Below are positions 35,903-44,908 of a stretch of DNA of 64,000 nt, piece by piece. A program made the position numbers and the translations under genes. Below the pieces are notes generated by a model that was not told where the DNA came from, made no database searches, and saw nothing but the letters and a program-made list of their open reading frames with translations. Source of the stretch: Lacimicrobium alkaliphilum (GTDB lineage: Bacteria; Pseudomonadota; Gammaproteobacteria; Enterobacterales; Alteromonadaceae). Position 1 is the first letter of the stretch. Every line of letters starts with the position of its first letter. Location: NCBI RefSeq assembly GCF_002591895.1, contig NZ_NISX01000012.1:62001-126000 (forward strand), read 5' to 3'.

Positions 35903-38900
35903 ATGAAAGCAAATAAATTGACCAGAGCAGTGCAACTGGCCCTGACAGGGGTCTTAGTGGCCAGTGGAGCCAGCCAGGCACAACAGGAAATTGAACGCAC
36001 CACCACGGCACAGACCAGTGCGGAAGCGCAAACTGCCAATGATGAAGAGCGTATTTCTATTACTGGAACCAGAATAAAGAGAGACAGTTTTTCGGTATCG
36101 ACTCCTTTAGTTGTCATGGACAAGGAGGCTATTCAGGATGCCGGCCTGGAAAATCTGGCTGAAGTACTGGTTGAGAATATGCCCAGTCTCAGCGCAGGGG
36201 TCAGTAACAGCAACAGTCAATCCAGCGTACAGAATACCGGATTGTCAACGATCGATTTACGCGATCTGGGTACTGACAGAACGCTGACATTAATTGATGG
36301 ACGCCGCGTGGTATCGAATAGTTACAGTGGTAATTATATTAGCTTGAGTACGATCCCGGCGAAAATGGTCGAGAGAGTGGAGATCATCAGTGGTGGTGCC
36401 TCCGCCGTCTATGGTTCAGATGCTATTGCCGGCGTGGTAAACATTATTACTACTCAGGGCTCTGAAGGCTTTAATATCAATGCCAAAGGTGGCGGTACGA
36501 CCAACGGTGGTGGCGAAGAGTTTAGCCTGGATGCAGGTTATGGTTCCAGTTTCGACAATGGCAAGGGCTATGTTTATATGGCCAGTTCCTGGGACAGAGA
36601 GTTTGGTATCAAGGCCACTGACCGTGGGCGCTCTGCCGTAGAGGCAGATTTTGATTACAACACCAGCTTACTGTGTAACGAGATGGATACCATCGATGGC
36701 GACCAGTGCATGCGCGATATTACTCAGGCTGACTGGGCCAACAAAAGCGATGATGCTCCCGGAGGCGTGTTCGAAGAGGAAGGCGCCGATGAAGGCAAAG
36801 GCTGGTACTATACTGAAGCGGGCCTGCAGTCAGGTTTTAACCAGAATGAGCACGGCTACGCCTCGTCTCAGTTGGGTAATCTGAAGATACCCGAAGATCG
36901 ATTTGCCACCGCTGTAAAAGTGGATTACGCGATTAGTGCTGATACGGAATTCTACGGACAACTGCACTACTCCCTGAACGAGTCCTATAACGTCAAGACC
37001 CCGGAAGGGCAGGACGAGAATGACGACGAATTGTTGCTGGACCCAGACACCAACCTGCCGGTTGCCGAGCTACCAGAACCGGGAGAAATCCAGCCGGACA
37101 ATCCGTTTATCCCGGATGAGATTGCCGCTAATCACAGCAGCCAGATTGACTGGGATCGCCGTTTTACTGAAGTCGGCAATGTGACCACCGACAACAAACG
37201 CGAAACCTTACGCACGTTTGCCGGTTTGCGCGGTTTTGTTTTTAATGACTGGAACTGGGATGTCTCTGCAGGCTACGGCAAATTTAAGCAAGAACAGACG
37301 CGTCTGAATGAGATCAATATTATTAACCTCAGCCAGGGGCTGAATGCTGAGCGTCTCAATGATGGCACCATTCAGTGTAAGGATGCCGCCGCCAGGCAAG
37401 CGGGATGTGTGCCTGTTAATTTATTCGGGCTTGGCAGTATTACCCCGGAGATGGCAGATTGGATCCGCGCCAACCCCACTATTACAACGGATATTGAACA
37501 GATAAATGTAGTTGGTTATATGTCCGGAGAGTTGTTTGAATTGCCGGCGGGACCTGTCTCCTCAGCCTTTGGTATAGAGTATCGCCGCGACACTCAAAAG
37601 CTAAGCACCAGTGAAGAGCAGCGCTATGGTGGCATCACCTTCAATGTGGTTCCTACATTTAAAGGGGACATGGATGTTATTGAAGCCTTCGGTGAACTCT
37701 CGCTGCCTTTGGTACGGGACGCTGCACTGGCGCAAAGCCTGGATATGGATTTGTCACTGCGTCTGGCAGATTATAGTCCTGAAAACATCGATATCGTATC
37801 CAGTTTCAAAACCGGTCTGACCTGGGTGCCGGTGAACGGTTATTTAATCAGGGCAAATTTCGCCCGTGCACAGCGTGCCCCCAATATTACTGAGTTACTG
37901 TCTCCACCTCGGGGCGACTATGATAGTTTCAATGACATCTGTGACGGCGTCACTGCCGACTCTACAGACGAGGGGCACGAGGCCTGTCGACAGGATCCTG
38001 GAATTCAGGCTGCCATAGCACAAAATGGTGTGTTCGAGGATGAAACCAGCGGCTACTCGCCTAATACGGGAAATCCCAATCTCAAAGAAGAGACTGCTGA
38101 TACCTACACGCTGGGGATATCGGCCCAACCAGAGCAGATAGAAGGGCTACGAATCGCTCTGGATTACTATGACATATCCATTAAAGATGCCATTGGCCAG
38201 GTGGAAAATGAGGATATTCTTACAGAGTGCTACAACTCTTCCGCACCCTACGGGGAGAGCAATCCTTTTTGTAACGATATTCGCCGGGATGAAGACGGGC
38301 AGCTGCAGGAAATTCTTCAGCGGGTATTTAATCTGGATGAGATCATCACCCGCGGCTATGATGTGGCTGCCGAATATCGCTTTGAAACACAGAACTGGGG
38401 GGAATTTACATTCCGTACTGACTGGACCCACGTGATCGAATATACCGTTACCCGGGAAACGATCAGCGATGGTCTTCAGAGCAATCGCTATGACGGTGAG
38501 CTGGACTCCGGCATCTTTACGGATTCCGCGGTCGCATCGATCACCTGGCGCCAGGATGGCTGGCGTTTGCGTTGGAAAGCCCGTTACAAAAGTGATTCTG
38601 TAGATGACTTCGGACGGGAAGAAGACTATCTCGAACTCTTTGCTGAGAACGATACTGCTTGTGCGCAGAACTCTGATGACTGCATAACAAACCCCGAAGT
38701 GCCGGCGTATCTCTATTTCCCGTCCTATATCACCCATGACCTTTCGGTGTCCTACGATTTACCCGAGGAGGTTTCCGGGGCTGATATGCGACTGTATGCC
38801 GGGGTTAAAAACCTGTTCGATAATCTGGGTCCGTTTGTCCCCCGGGTAGGAGATGTCCAGTCAGGCAGTCGCGGCAATTTCGAAAGTCAGTTCGGTGGTG

Positions 38901-38944
38901 GTGTAGGGCGGTATGTTTATGCTGGCCTTTCCATGAACTTCTGA
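35903..38944 (+). CDS. TonB-dependent outer-membrane receptor
   Basis: This is a 1013-residue TonB-dependent receptor. The start at 35903 is chosen because AGGAA lies 8 bp upstream and the signal peptide (cleavage near SQAQQ) follows. A TonB box-like ERISITG precedes the plug, which has TIDLRDLGTDRTLTLIDGRR (in part), IISGGASAVYGSDAIAGVVN and later barrel strands. It ends in SMNF, the aromatic C-terminal signature. The plug subtype is that of receptors often linked to peptides or other non-glycan substrates. No hydrolase adjoins it apart from the M16 protease 2.4 kb away. A strong terminator follows immediately. Confidence 0.9.
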   Translation: MKANKLTRAVQLALTGVLVASGASQAQQEIERTTTAQTSAEAQTANDEERISITGTRIKRDSFSVSTPLVVMDKEAIQDAGLENLAEVLVENMPSLSAGVSNSNSQSSVQNTGLSTIDLRDLGTDRTLTLIDGRRVVSNSYSGNYISLSTIPAKMVERVEIISGGASAVYGSDAIAGVVNIITTQGSEGFNINAKGGGTTNGGGEEFSLDAGYGSSFDNGKGYVYMASSWDREFGIKATDRGRSAVEADFDYNTSLLCNEMDTIDGDQCMRDITQADWANKSDDAPGGVFEEEGADEGKGWYYTEAGLQSGFNQNEHGYASSQLGNLKIPEDRFATAVKVDYAISADTEFYGQLHYSLNESYNVKTPEGQDENDDELLLDPDTNLPVAELPEPGEIQPDNPFIPDEIAANHSSQIDWDRRFTEVGNVTTDNKRETLRTFAGLRGFVFNDWNWDVSAGYGKFKQEQTRLNEINIINLSQGLNAERLNDGTIQCKDAAARQAGCVPVNLFGLGSITPEMADWIRANPTITTDIEQINVVGYMSGELFELPAGPVSSAFGIEYRRDTQKLSTSEEQRYGGITFNVVPTFKGDMDVIEAFGELSLPLVRDAALAQSLDMDLSLRLADYSPENIDIVSSFKTGLTWVPVNGYLIRANFARAQRAPNITELLSPPRGDYDSFNDICDGVTADSTDEGHEACRQDPGIQAAIAQNGVFEDETSGYSPNTGNPNLKEETADTYTLGISAQPEQIEGLRIALDYYDISIKDAIGQVENEDILTECYNSSAPYGESNPFCNDIRRDEDGQLQEILQRVFNLDEIITRGYDVAAEYRFETQNWGEFTFRTDWTHVIEYTVTRETISDGLQSNRYDGELDSGIFTDSAVASITWRQDGWRLRWKARYKSDSVDDFGREEDYLELFAENDTACAQNSDDCITNPEVPAYLYFPSYITHDLSVSYDLPEEVSGADMRLYAGVKNLFDNLGPFVPRVGDVQSGSRGNFESQFGGGVGRYVYAGLSMNF

Positions 38945-38951
38945 AGCTGGT

Positions 38952-38978
38952 GGCCAGGCGCAGAGCCTGGCCTTTTTT
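38952..38978 (+). terminator. Rho-independent terminator of the TonB receptor gene
   Basis: The arms GGCCAGGC (38952-38959) and GCCTGGCC (38965-38972) with a 5-base loop are followed by six T (38973-38978). It sits directly after the receptor stop and before the phosphatase gene. Confidence 0.92.
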
Positions 38979-38993
38979 AAATCAGGAGTGCCC

Positions 38994-40040
38994 ATGAGAG
39001 TGCTACTAGCTGTATTGCTATTGTTATTGTATGGCTGTGGTGAGCAGATTGAATCAGAGGTCAGTGATGGCCCATATGTTTTTAAGCTGCCACAGCAATG
39101 GCAGGCATTCTGGGTGTGTGAGGGGGTGAAAAAAGAGTATCGGTTTTCGCCCCCGCAGACGCCGATGTCTATTGAAAAATGTGGATACGTTGCAAACATT
39201 TCAGTCGGGTCTGTTGAGAGACCGGAACTAATTTACGACGATGTAGCGAAGATTGCTGCGATCAGTGATATCCATGGACAGGCAGGAATACTCAGGTCGC
39301 TGCTTGCGGCCCAGGGGATAACGGATTATCAAGGTAACTGGAACTTCTCTGATGGTCACCTGGTGGTGGTAGGAGATGTGTTTGATCGTGGCCCGCAACA
39401 GACGGAAAGCCTGTGGTTACTCTATGAACTGGATTTTCAGGCCAGAGCAGCCGGTGGTCGCGTGCACTATCTGTTAGGTAACCATGAAGTTATGGTGCTA
39501 AATAATGATCTGCGCTACCTGCATGATAAATACCAAACAGTGCAAAGCGTATTGGGTAGATCTCTGCCTGAACTATATGGGAAGAACACTGTTCTGGGGC
39601 AATGGCTACAAAGCCGCAACGTGTTAGTGAAGATCAATGATATGTTGTTTACCCACGGTGGGCTTCATCCTGATCTGGTCACACAGTCAAAGACACTTAG
39701 CGACATTAATCAGGAATTCACAGGTAATCTGATTGAAGGGCAGCAGGAACGTCATGGGTTTGCCCGCTACCTGCACAAATCAGATGGGCCGGTTTGGTAC
39801 AGAGGCTATTTCCGTGAACCGCAGGCCACAAAAGCCCAGCTCGACGGATTATTAGAGCATTTCAATGTGCATCATATTGTAGTCGGGCATACCACTCAGA
39901 ATGAAGTGACGGGCTATTTTGACAACAAAGTCATTGCTGTGGATGCAGGGATAAAACGGGGTAAAACCGGTGAAATGTTGCTGGTTGAAAAGCAACTGTT
40001 TTTTCGGGGGTTGCTTGATGGCAGCAGGCTGGTGTTGTGA
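38994..40040 (+). CDS. Calcineurin-like metallophosphoesterase, lipoprotein
   Basis: This 348-residue protein has the PPP-type phosphoesterase motifs in order: ISDIHG, GDVFDRG, LGNHE, a His in MLFTHGG and a final VGHT. A short N-terminal signal with LYGC lipobox suggests envelope anchoring. The ATG at 38994 has AGGAG 5 bp upstream; a GTG six bases earlier would overlap that site and is rejected. It should hydrolyse phosphoprotein or small phosphoester substrates in the periplasm. The neighbours give no functional hint, and the preceding terminator suggests independent transcription. A related Shewanella protein is described as a protein phosphatase. Confidence 0.82.
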   Translation: MRVLLAVLLLLLYGCGEQIESEVSDGPYVFKLPQQWQAFWVCEGVKKEYRFSPPQTPMSIEKCGYVANISVGSVERPELIYDDVAKIAAISDIHGQAGILRSLLAAQGITDYQGNWNFSDGHLVVVGDVFDRGPQQTESLWLLYELDFQARAAGGRVHYLLGNHEVMVLNNDLRYLHDKYQTVQSVLGRSLPELYGKNTVLGQWLQSRNVLVKINDMLFTHGGLHPDLVTQSKTLSDINQEFTGNLIEGQQERHGFARYLHKSDGPVWYRGYFREPQATKAQLDGLLEHFNVHHIVVGHTTQNEVTGYFDNKVIAVDAGIKRGKTGEMLLVEKQLFFRGLLDGSRLVL

Positions 40041-40069
40041 GCATAAGGCGTCAATAAGACGCCTTATGC
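40041..40069. terminator. Bidirectional terminator-like hairpin
   Basis: A perfect 12-bp inverted repeat, GCATAAGGCGTC (40041-40052) and GACGCCTTATGC (40058-40069), with a 5-base loop, begins right after the phosphatase stop and precedes the end of the convergent stress-protein gene. T-tracts are weak on both strands. Confidence 0.7.
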
Positions 40070-40084
40070 AATTGGTATTACTGC

Positions 40085-40513
40085 TTAATCTTTAACCCTG
40101 ACCGCCAGTACATCACAAGGCGCGTGATGGAGTACGCTGTTGGCGGTGGAACCCAGCAGCAGACGGATGCCATGGCGGCCGTGACTGCCGACGACAATCA
40201 AATCGGCATCCATCTCTTTGGCCATATCTACAATAAGATCCGCAGCCATACCCGTCTGAATCTGGATGTCACTGTCTTTGATAGCCGTGCCCTTTGTCAG
40301 TTCGCCGATTTTCTCCCGTGCCGCAGTATGGATGCGTTCGAAATCAAAATTAAAATCATAGCCCGTATAAGCACTCATGCCGGGCCCGGGCAGTTCAGTG
40401 GCATGCAGCAAGCGGAACCGGGCGCCTTTGGCAGCTTCGTTGTCGAGCGCCGCATCCAGTACTTGCCTGGCTTCCGGTGAGGTATCGATAGCAATCAAAA
40501 CGTTCTTATACAT
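40085..40513 (-). CDS. Universal stress protein, UspA family
   Basis: This 142-residue, single-domain universal stress protein has the ATP-binding signature GSHGRHGIRLLLGSTAN near the C-terminus and the N-terminal ILIAID-like strand (NVLIAIDTSPEA). It is cytoplasmic, with a role in stress survival through nucleotide binding. AGGAG precedes the ATG. It is a single gene. Its upstream 116 bp contains ATACCA (40591-40596) and TGGTAT (40625-40630), which resemble the TGGTATTA words near the TonB receptor at 42063; the significance is uncertain. Confidence 0.9.
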   Translation of the reverse strand: MYKNVLIAIDTSPEARQVLDAALDNEAAKGARFRLLHATELPGPGMSAYTGYDFNFDFERIHTAAREKIGELTKGTAIKDSDIQIQTGMAADLIVDMAKEMDADLIVVGSHGRHGIRLLLGSTANSVLHHAPCDVLAVRVKD

Positions 40514-40629
40514 GCTTAGCTCCTATTTGCTTGGGTACACACATACTGTAGTCAAAATTGAGCAGGCTGGCTTGAGGCAGGTCAAACTTTATACCATTTG
40601 ATTACGATAATGATCCCGATGGATTGGTA

Positions 40630-41829
40630 TCAATCGTAAAAACTGACTTTCCCCATAGTGATATCGGGTATTCCCTCATTAATATTGCTGAATTTGTCCT
40701 TACCACCGGCCACACATTCATTAGCTAATACTGCAAAGAGCACTGCTTCTTTAGCATCGGGATCAATCTCCAGTTCGGCGGTAGAATGGATTGGCACTGC
40801 ACTGACTTGTTTGGCGATATTCTCCATCAGCAGGGGATTGTGGTAGCCCCCACCGCTGGCATACAGATGGTAGTCGCCGAGCTTATCTGCGCAGCGCTTC
40901 AGTGCCAGAGCAATCATATTGGCCGAGAACTGATTCAGGGTCGCCATCACATCCTGATGATCGAGGTTCTCAGTCTGGCTGGCAGCCTGGGCACGGGCAA
41001 GATAATCCAGATTAAACAGCTCAGGTCCGGTGGTTTTGGGGAACGGCAGGGCAAAAAAACTGTTTTGCTGCAGTGCCTTCAGCAGCGGCCCGGATACTTC
41101 ACCAGATCCCGCAACAGCGGCATTGGCGTCGTAATTCTGATTGAAATGCTGTTGCATATAGGCATCCATCAGCGTATTACCCGGCCCTACATCAGTGCTG
41201 AATACGGCACTGGCGTCCATGCTGGATGGGAGATACGTCAGGTTTGCGATACCGCCCATATTCAGCATCACCCGGTTCTGTTTTGGGCTGGCGAAAATCA
41301 GGTAGTCTCCATATACCGCCAGCGGTGCGCCTTCTCCGCCCGCAGCGAGATGTTTCTGGCGAAAGTCACTGAGGGTGATGATTCCGGCTGCACAAGCCAG
41401 GTGGTCGCCATCGCCAATCTGCAGGGTGGCGTTAGGGTAATTCTCCAGCTGATGTTCTGATTTCGGGGCGTGATAGACGGTCTGACCGTGGCTGGCAATC
41501 AGATCAACCTGTTCAGGTCTGACTCCCCATTGTTCAAGGCATCGCAGCACCATATTGCCATGCAGGGTGCCAATCCAGGGGTTAAGCAGGCAGAGTTGCT
41601 GCAGATCAACCTGGCGTTTGGAAAACACCGACTTAATCCGTTGGCGGTAGGTATGATCATAATCAACGGTAGTAAATTCGAGCAGCTCTATTTTGCTGCT
41701 CAGGCCCGCATTACTAATCCGGCATAACGCCACATCCAGTCCGTCCAGTGATGTGCCGCTCATCAATCCGACAATCAACCGATCGGGTTTGCTGGCAAGC
41801 TGGTGGAGTCGTTGAATATGGTTGTGCAT
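40630..41829 (-). CDS. anmK: Anhydro-N-acetylmuramic acid kinase
   Basis: This 399-residue enzyme phosphorylates and opens 1,6-anhydro-MurNAc to MurNAc-6-phosphate in cell-wall recycling. The N-terminal GLMSGTSLDGLDVAL and the later MLNMGGIANLTYLP and DVGPGNTLMDAYM (ATP and sugar sites) are diagnostic. AGGAT precedes the ATG. It is slightly longer than the usual 370 or so residues because of an N-terminal extension. It is divergent from a TonB receptor and 3 kb from a HutC-type GntR regulator. No murQ or nagA was seen in the window. The divergent arrangement hints at uptake of exogenous muropeptides, which is a hypothesis. Confidence 0.93.
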   Translation of the reverse strand: MHNHIQRLHQLASKPDRLIVGLMSGTSLDGLDVALCRISNAGLSSKIELLEFTTVDYDHTYRQRIKSVFSKRQVDLQQLCLLNPWIGTLHGNMVLRCLEQWGVRPEQVDLIASHGQTVYHAPKSEHQLENYPNATLQIGDGDHLACAAGIITLSDFRQKHLAAGGEGAPLAVYGDYLIFASPKQNRVMLNMGGIANLTYLPSSMDASAVFSTDVGPGNTLMDAYMQQHFNQNYDANAAVAGSGEVSGPLLKALQQNSFFALPFPKTTGPELFNLDYLARAQAASQTENLDHQDVMATLNQFSANMIALALKRCADKLGDYHLYASGGGYHNPLLMENIAKQVSAVPIHSTAELEIDPDAKEAVLFAVLANECVAGGKDKFSNINEGIPDITMGKVSFYD

Positions 41830-41993
41830 GGTGTTTTATCCTGATGTCTCTGACAACTGATTTGGTTAAGTGGTATTACTGTATCATAGTTCAACTCAGC
41901 CAATCTTTACACGTCAAAAAATTCAATTATCCCTTTATTTATTGGTAGTTCCGAGACGGAGCTTATGACTAAAACTGGATCATTTTGTTCATG

Positions 41994-42038
41994 TGGTATT
42001 AAATGTAATGATTAGTATAATACCAATAAGATACCAAT
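41994..42038. promoter_or_regulatory. TGGTATTA-type repeat boxes upstream of a TonB receptor gene
   Basis: TGGTATTA (41994-42001) and TAATACCA (42018-42025) form an inverted repeat. ATACCAAT is then repeated directly at 42020-42027 and 42031-42038, an 11-bp step or one helical turn. A further TGGTATTAC lies at 41871-41879, nearer anmK. A TGGTAT half-site is typical of NagR/DasR-like HutC regulators, so the GntR protein at 44909-45664 is the natural candidate. Confidence 0.5.
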
Positions 42039-42062
42039 GTATTATCTCAACAGGAGAGCAAT

Positions 42063-44795
42063 ATGAAGAAAAACAGAATTACCAGGATCCTCACAGGAGC
42101 TGCAGTCACATCTGTGCTTACTCAATCATTAGTTGTCGGTCAACTAATGGCACAGCAAAGTGACCCGGCAGCATCGGAGACCGAAGTCATTAAGGTGACA
42201 GGATCCCGCATAGCCCGCACTGAGCTAACGGCAACCAGCCCGGTGACGTCGGTGGATAAAGCTCAGATTCAACTCGACAGAGCCGTAACCGTTGAAGACA
42301 TCGCCATGAAATTGCCGCAGGCTGCTGGCGGCGCTAACAGTACCGGCGCGACTGTGGGGGATTCTCTGGGTTCATCCACAATTGATTTACGTGGTTTAGG
42401 TCAGAATCGCACATTGGTGCTGATAAATGGCACTCGGGCTGTACCCTTCAGTTTCCGCAATTCTGTAGATGTAAATTCGATTCCTGCAGGGTTAATTAAA
42501 CGGGTCGATATCCTGACCGGAGGCGCTGCGGCTATTTATGGTGCCGATGCGGTGTCTGGAGTGGTGAATTTCATTCTTGATGATCAGTTTGATGGTTTTG
42601 AATTATCAAGTAGTTATGAGATGCCACAAGGTGGCGCTGAACAATTTAACTTTGATGCCACCTTTGGTGGCAATATTAACGATGGGCGTGGCCATGTCAG
42701 TGGCTATGTAGGTTATGCTGAGCGCCAGGATCTGTTGGCCGGCGAACGTGATTTTACGGCTGATACGGCAACCATAGTACCGAGTACTGGTGGCAATTTT
42801 ACTGATATTGCCAGTGGTAATTTCTTTGCCTTTGATAATAACGGTAATTTCAGCACACAAAGACAAACCACCAACGTGACCTCTGAGCGTTATCTTGTTC
42901 AGCCGATGAAGCGCCTCACCGGCGGTGTGTTTTTCAATTACGATCTGATCGAAGGCAAAGCCGAGGCCTATGGGCGAGCCCTGTTTACTCAGGTGAGGGT
43001 AACCGGTGCGGGGTCAACCGGGCAAACACCGGTTTCCGTTAATGAGCCGGTCAGTATCAGTGCCGACAACCCTTTTTTGACCGACCGTATTCGCGATTTA
43101 CTCACCTTCGGTGATGACGGCCTGGCCCGGGTTAATGTTGAGCGTAATCTCGGTTTGGGCTTACAGGAAACCAAAATGACTCGCAATACGCTGCAGGTTC
43201 AGTTTGGTTTGCGGGGGGATATTAACGATAATATTGCCTGGGACCTTTACGGGCAATATGGTCGAACCGACGGTAAAGCAACCGTTTATAACAATGGCAT
43301 CCGTAACGACGCCGCTGGCAACAGCCAGTTCGCTAACATCGCCAATTCGGTGGATATATTCAATCCTGAAACGGATCTCAGCAGCCTGAGCTCACCTATC
43401 TTGCACTCTGATCGTCAGCGAGAGCAAAGTGTCATGGCGCTGACTTTCTCCGGGGATACCTTCGATATTCTGGAGTTGCCAGCCGGACCAGTGAGCTACG
43501 CAGTGGGTTATGAGTATCGCAAAGAGCATGGTATCCAGACAGCTGGCAGTGCTTTAAGAAATGGCACAGCTTATGGATTGGGTGGTATTTTCGATATGGA
43601 TGCCAGTTTTGACTCTAAAGAGTTTTATGCTGAGCTGTTAGTGCCCCTGCTGGCCGATATGTCTTTTGTGAAAGAACTGAATATCGAAGGCGCGTACCGC
43701 ACGTCCAATTATTCCAATACGGATTCGGCGAATACTAATAAACTGGGTCTTAGCTGGGCAGTAAATGATGACTTACGTTTCCGGGCTACCCGCCAGACAG
43801 CGATCAGGGCGCCAAACTTAGGTGAGTTTGCCGGTCCCGAAACGTTGCTGTCCCTGTCTTTGTTCGATGAGACCAGCGCTGACTTTGTGCCTCGCCTCGG
43901 CGGTCGTTTTGATGGCGACCCTTGCCTTGATGGTCGCGGTAATGCAGAACAATGCGCCCGTTATGGTGCAGCAGAACCGGGTACAACATTTGATTCAAGC
44001 CAGGCGACCTACTCTTTTGGTGGCAATCCGGATATCAAACCAGAGCAGGCTCTGACGTATACCCTTGGTATGGTTTATACGCCAGCTTATCTGGACGGTT
44101 TTGATGTCACACTGGATTACTATGATATTGAAATTACCGATGCGGTTAGTCAGATTCAGCCTATTTCGGCACTCACCAGTTGTTATATTGATGATCCGGT
44201 CGAGGGCAATCCATTGTGTGATGCAGTGCAGCGAGATCCTGATACCGGCCTGATAAGTCAGGCATTGGTGAATGATTTCAATCTGGCTACCCTGGAACAG
44301 GCGGGTTTTGACCTGGGAATGCGCTATCGCGTTGACGGTCTGCTGGATATGGGTAAAACACTACAATTCAGCTACCAGGGTAATGTGGTCACCTCCCAGA
44401 GTCGTCAGAATAACGCCACCGTGCCGGCGCTGGATTGTAAAGGAACTTTCGGAACGTCCTGTACAGGTGATTTTGCCAGTATTTTGCAGGCTGATTACCG
44501 TCATCGTGCAGCGGTGGATCTGTTGATTGATGATATTAATGTACAGCTGAGTTGGCGGCGTATCGGGAGTGTCGCGAATGCTCTGGATCAATCGGATACC
44601 CTGTCGGCCCAGAATTACATTGATCTGGCGGCCTCCTGGCAGGTAACCGATGCGTTGCAGGTGACAGCGGGTGTCGATAACCTGTTTGATAAAGCGCCAC
44701 CAAAACCATTGGCCGGTGGCAACCTGTATGGCAGTGTCAGCGACTATGATGCTGTTGGCCGGACAATAGGGTTATCATTGCGCTATCGTCCTTAA
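42063..44795 (+). CDS. TonB-dependent outer-membrane receptor, possibly muropeptide or amino-sugar related
   Basis: This is a 910-residue TonB-dependent receptor with signal peptide, TonB box-like EVIKVTG, plug motifs (TIDLRGLGQNRTLVLINGTR in part, ILTGGAAAIYGADAVSGVVN) and a 22-strand-type barrel. The C-terminus is LRYRP; the usual terminal Phe is replaced by Pro, which is unusual for a protein handled by the BAM complex. AGGAGAG precedes the ATG. It lies between anmK (divergent) and a HutC-type GntR gene, with TGGTATTA boxes upstream. A terminator follows. The ligand proposal comes from context only. Confidence 0.88.
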   Translation: MKKNRITRILTGAAVTSVLTQSLVVGQLMAQQSDPAASETEVIKVTGSRIARTELTATSPVTSVDKAQIQLDRAVTVEDIAMKLPQAAGGANSTGATVGDSLGSSTIDLRGLGQNRTLVLINGTRAVPFSFRNSVDVNSIPAGLIKRVDILTGGAAAIYGADAVSGVVNFILDDQFDGFELSSSYEMPQGGAEQFNFDATFGGNINDGRGHVSGYVGYAERQDLLAGERDFTADTATIVPSTGGNFTDIASGNFFAFDNNGNFSTQRQTTNVTSERYLVQPMKRLTGGVFFNYDLIEGKAEAYGRALFTQVRVTGAGSTGQTPVSVNEPVSISADNPFLTDRIRDLLTFGDDGLARVNVERNLGLGLQETKMTRNTLQVQFGLRGDINDNIAWDLYGQYGRTDGKATVYNNGIRNDAAGNSQFANIANSVDIFNPETDLSSLSSPILHSDRQREQSVMALTFSGDTFDILELPAGPVSYAVGYEYRKEHGIQTAGSALRNGTAYGLGGIFDMDASFDSKEFYAELLVPLLADMSFVKELNIEGAYRTSNYSNTDSANTNKLGLSWAVNDDLRFRATRQTAIRAPNLGEFAGPETLLSLSLFDETSADFVPRLGGRFDGDPCLDGRGNAEQCARYGAAEPGTTFDSSQATYSFGGNPDIKPEQALTYTLGMVYTPAYLDGFDVTLDYYDIEITDAVSQIQPISALTSCYIDDPVEGNPLCDAVQRDPDTGLISQALVNDFNLATLEQAGFDLGMRYRVDGLLDMGKTLQFSYQGNVVTSQSRQNNATVPALDCKGTFGTSCTGDFASILQADYRHRAAVDLLIDDINVQLSWRRIGSVANALDQSDTLSAQNYIDLAASWQVTDALQVTAGVDNLFDKAPPKPLAGGNLYGSVSDYDAVGRTIGLSLRYRP

Positions 44796-44811
44796 TTCTG
44801 GCGGTTGAGAA

Positions 44812-44857
44812 ACACCCCGGTGAAAAGTCGCAGGCTTGTTGCCGGGGTGTGTTTTGT
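44812..44857 (+). terminator. Rho-independent terminator of the TonB receptor gene
   Basis: ACACCCCGG (44812-44820) pairs with CCGGGGTGT (44842-44850) across a 21-base loop, followed by GTTTTGTT. It lies shortly after the receptor stop. Confidence 0.7.
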
Positions 44858-44908
44858 TGCGCTTGAATCTGTTTAAATAGCCAGTACTCAGAGGTCTACT
44901 TAGTTGCC

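Noticed and set aside
40591-40630. ATACCA/TGGTAT inverted repeat upstream of the universal stress protein as a HutC operator
   Set aside because: The half-sites are 28 bp apart and only six bases long; the chance of random occurrence is too high to call it a site.
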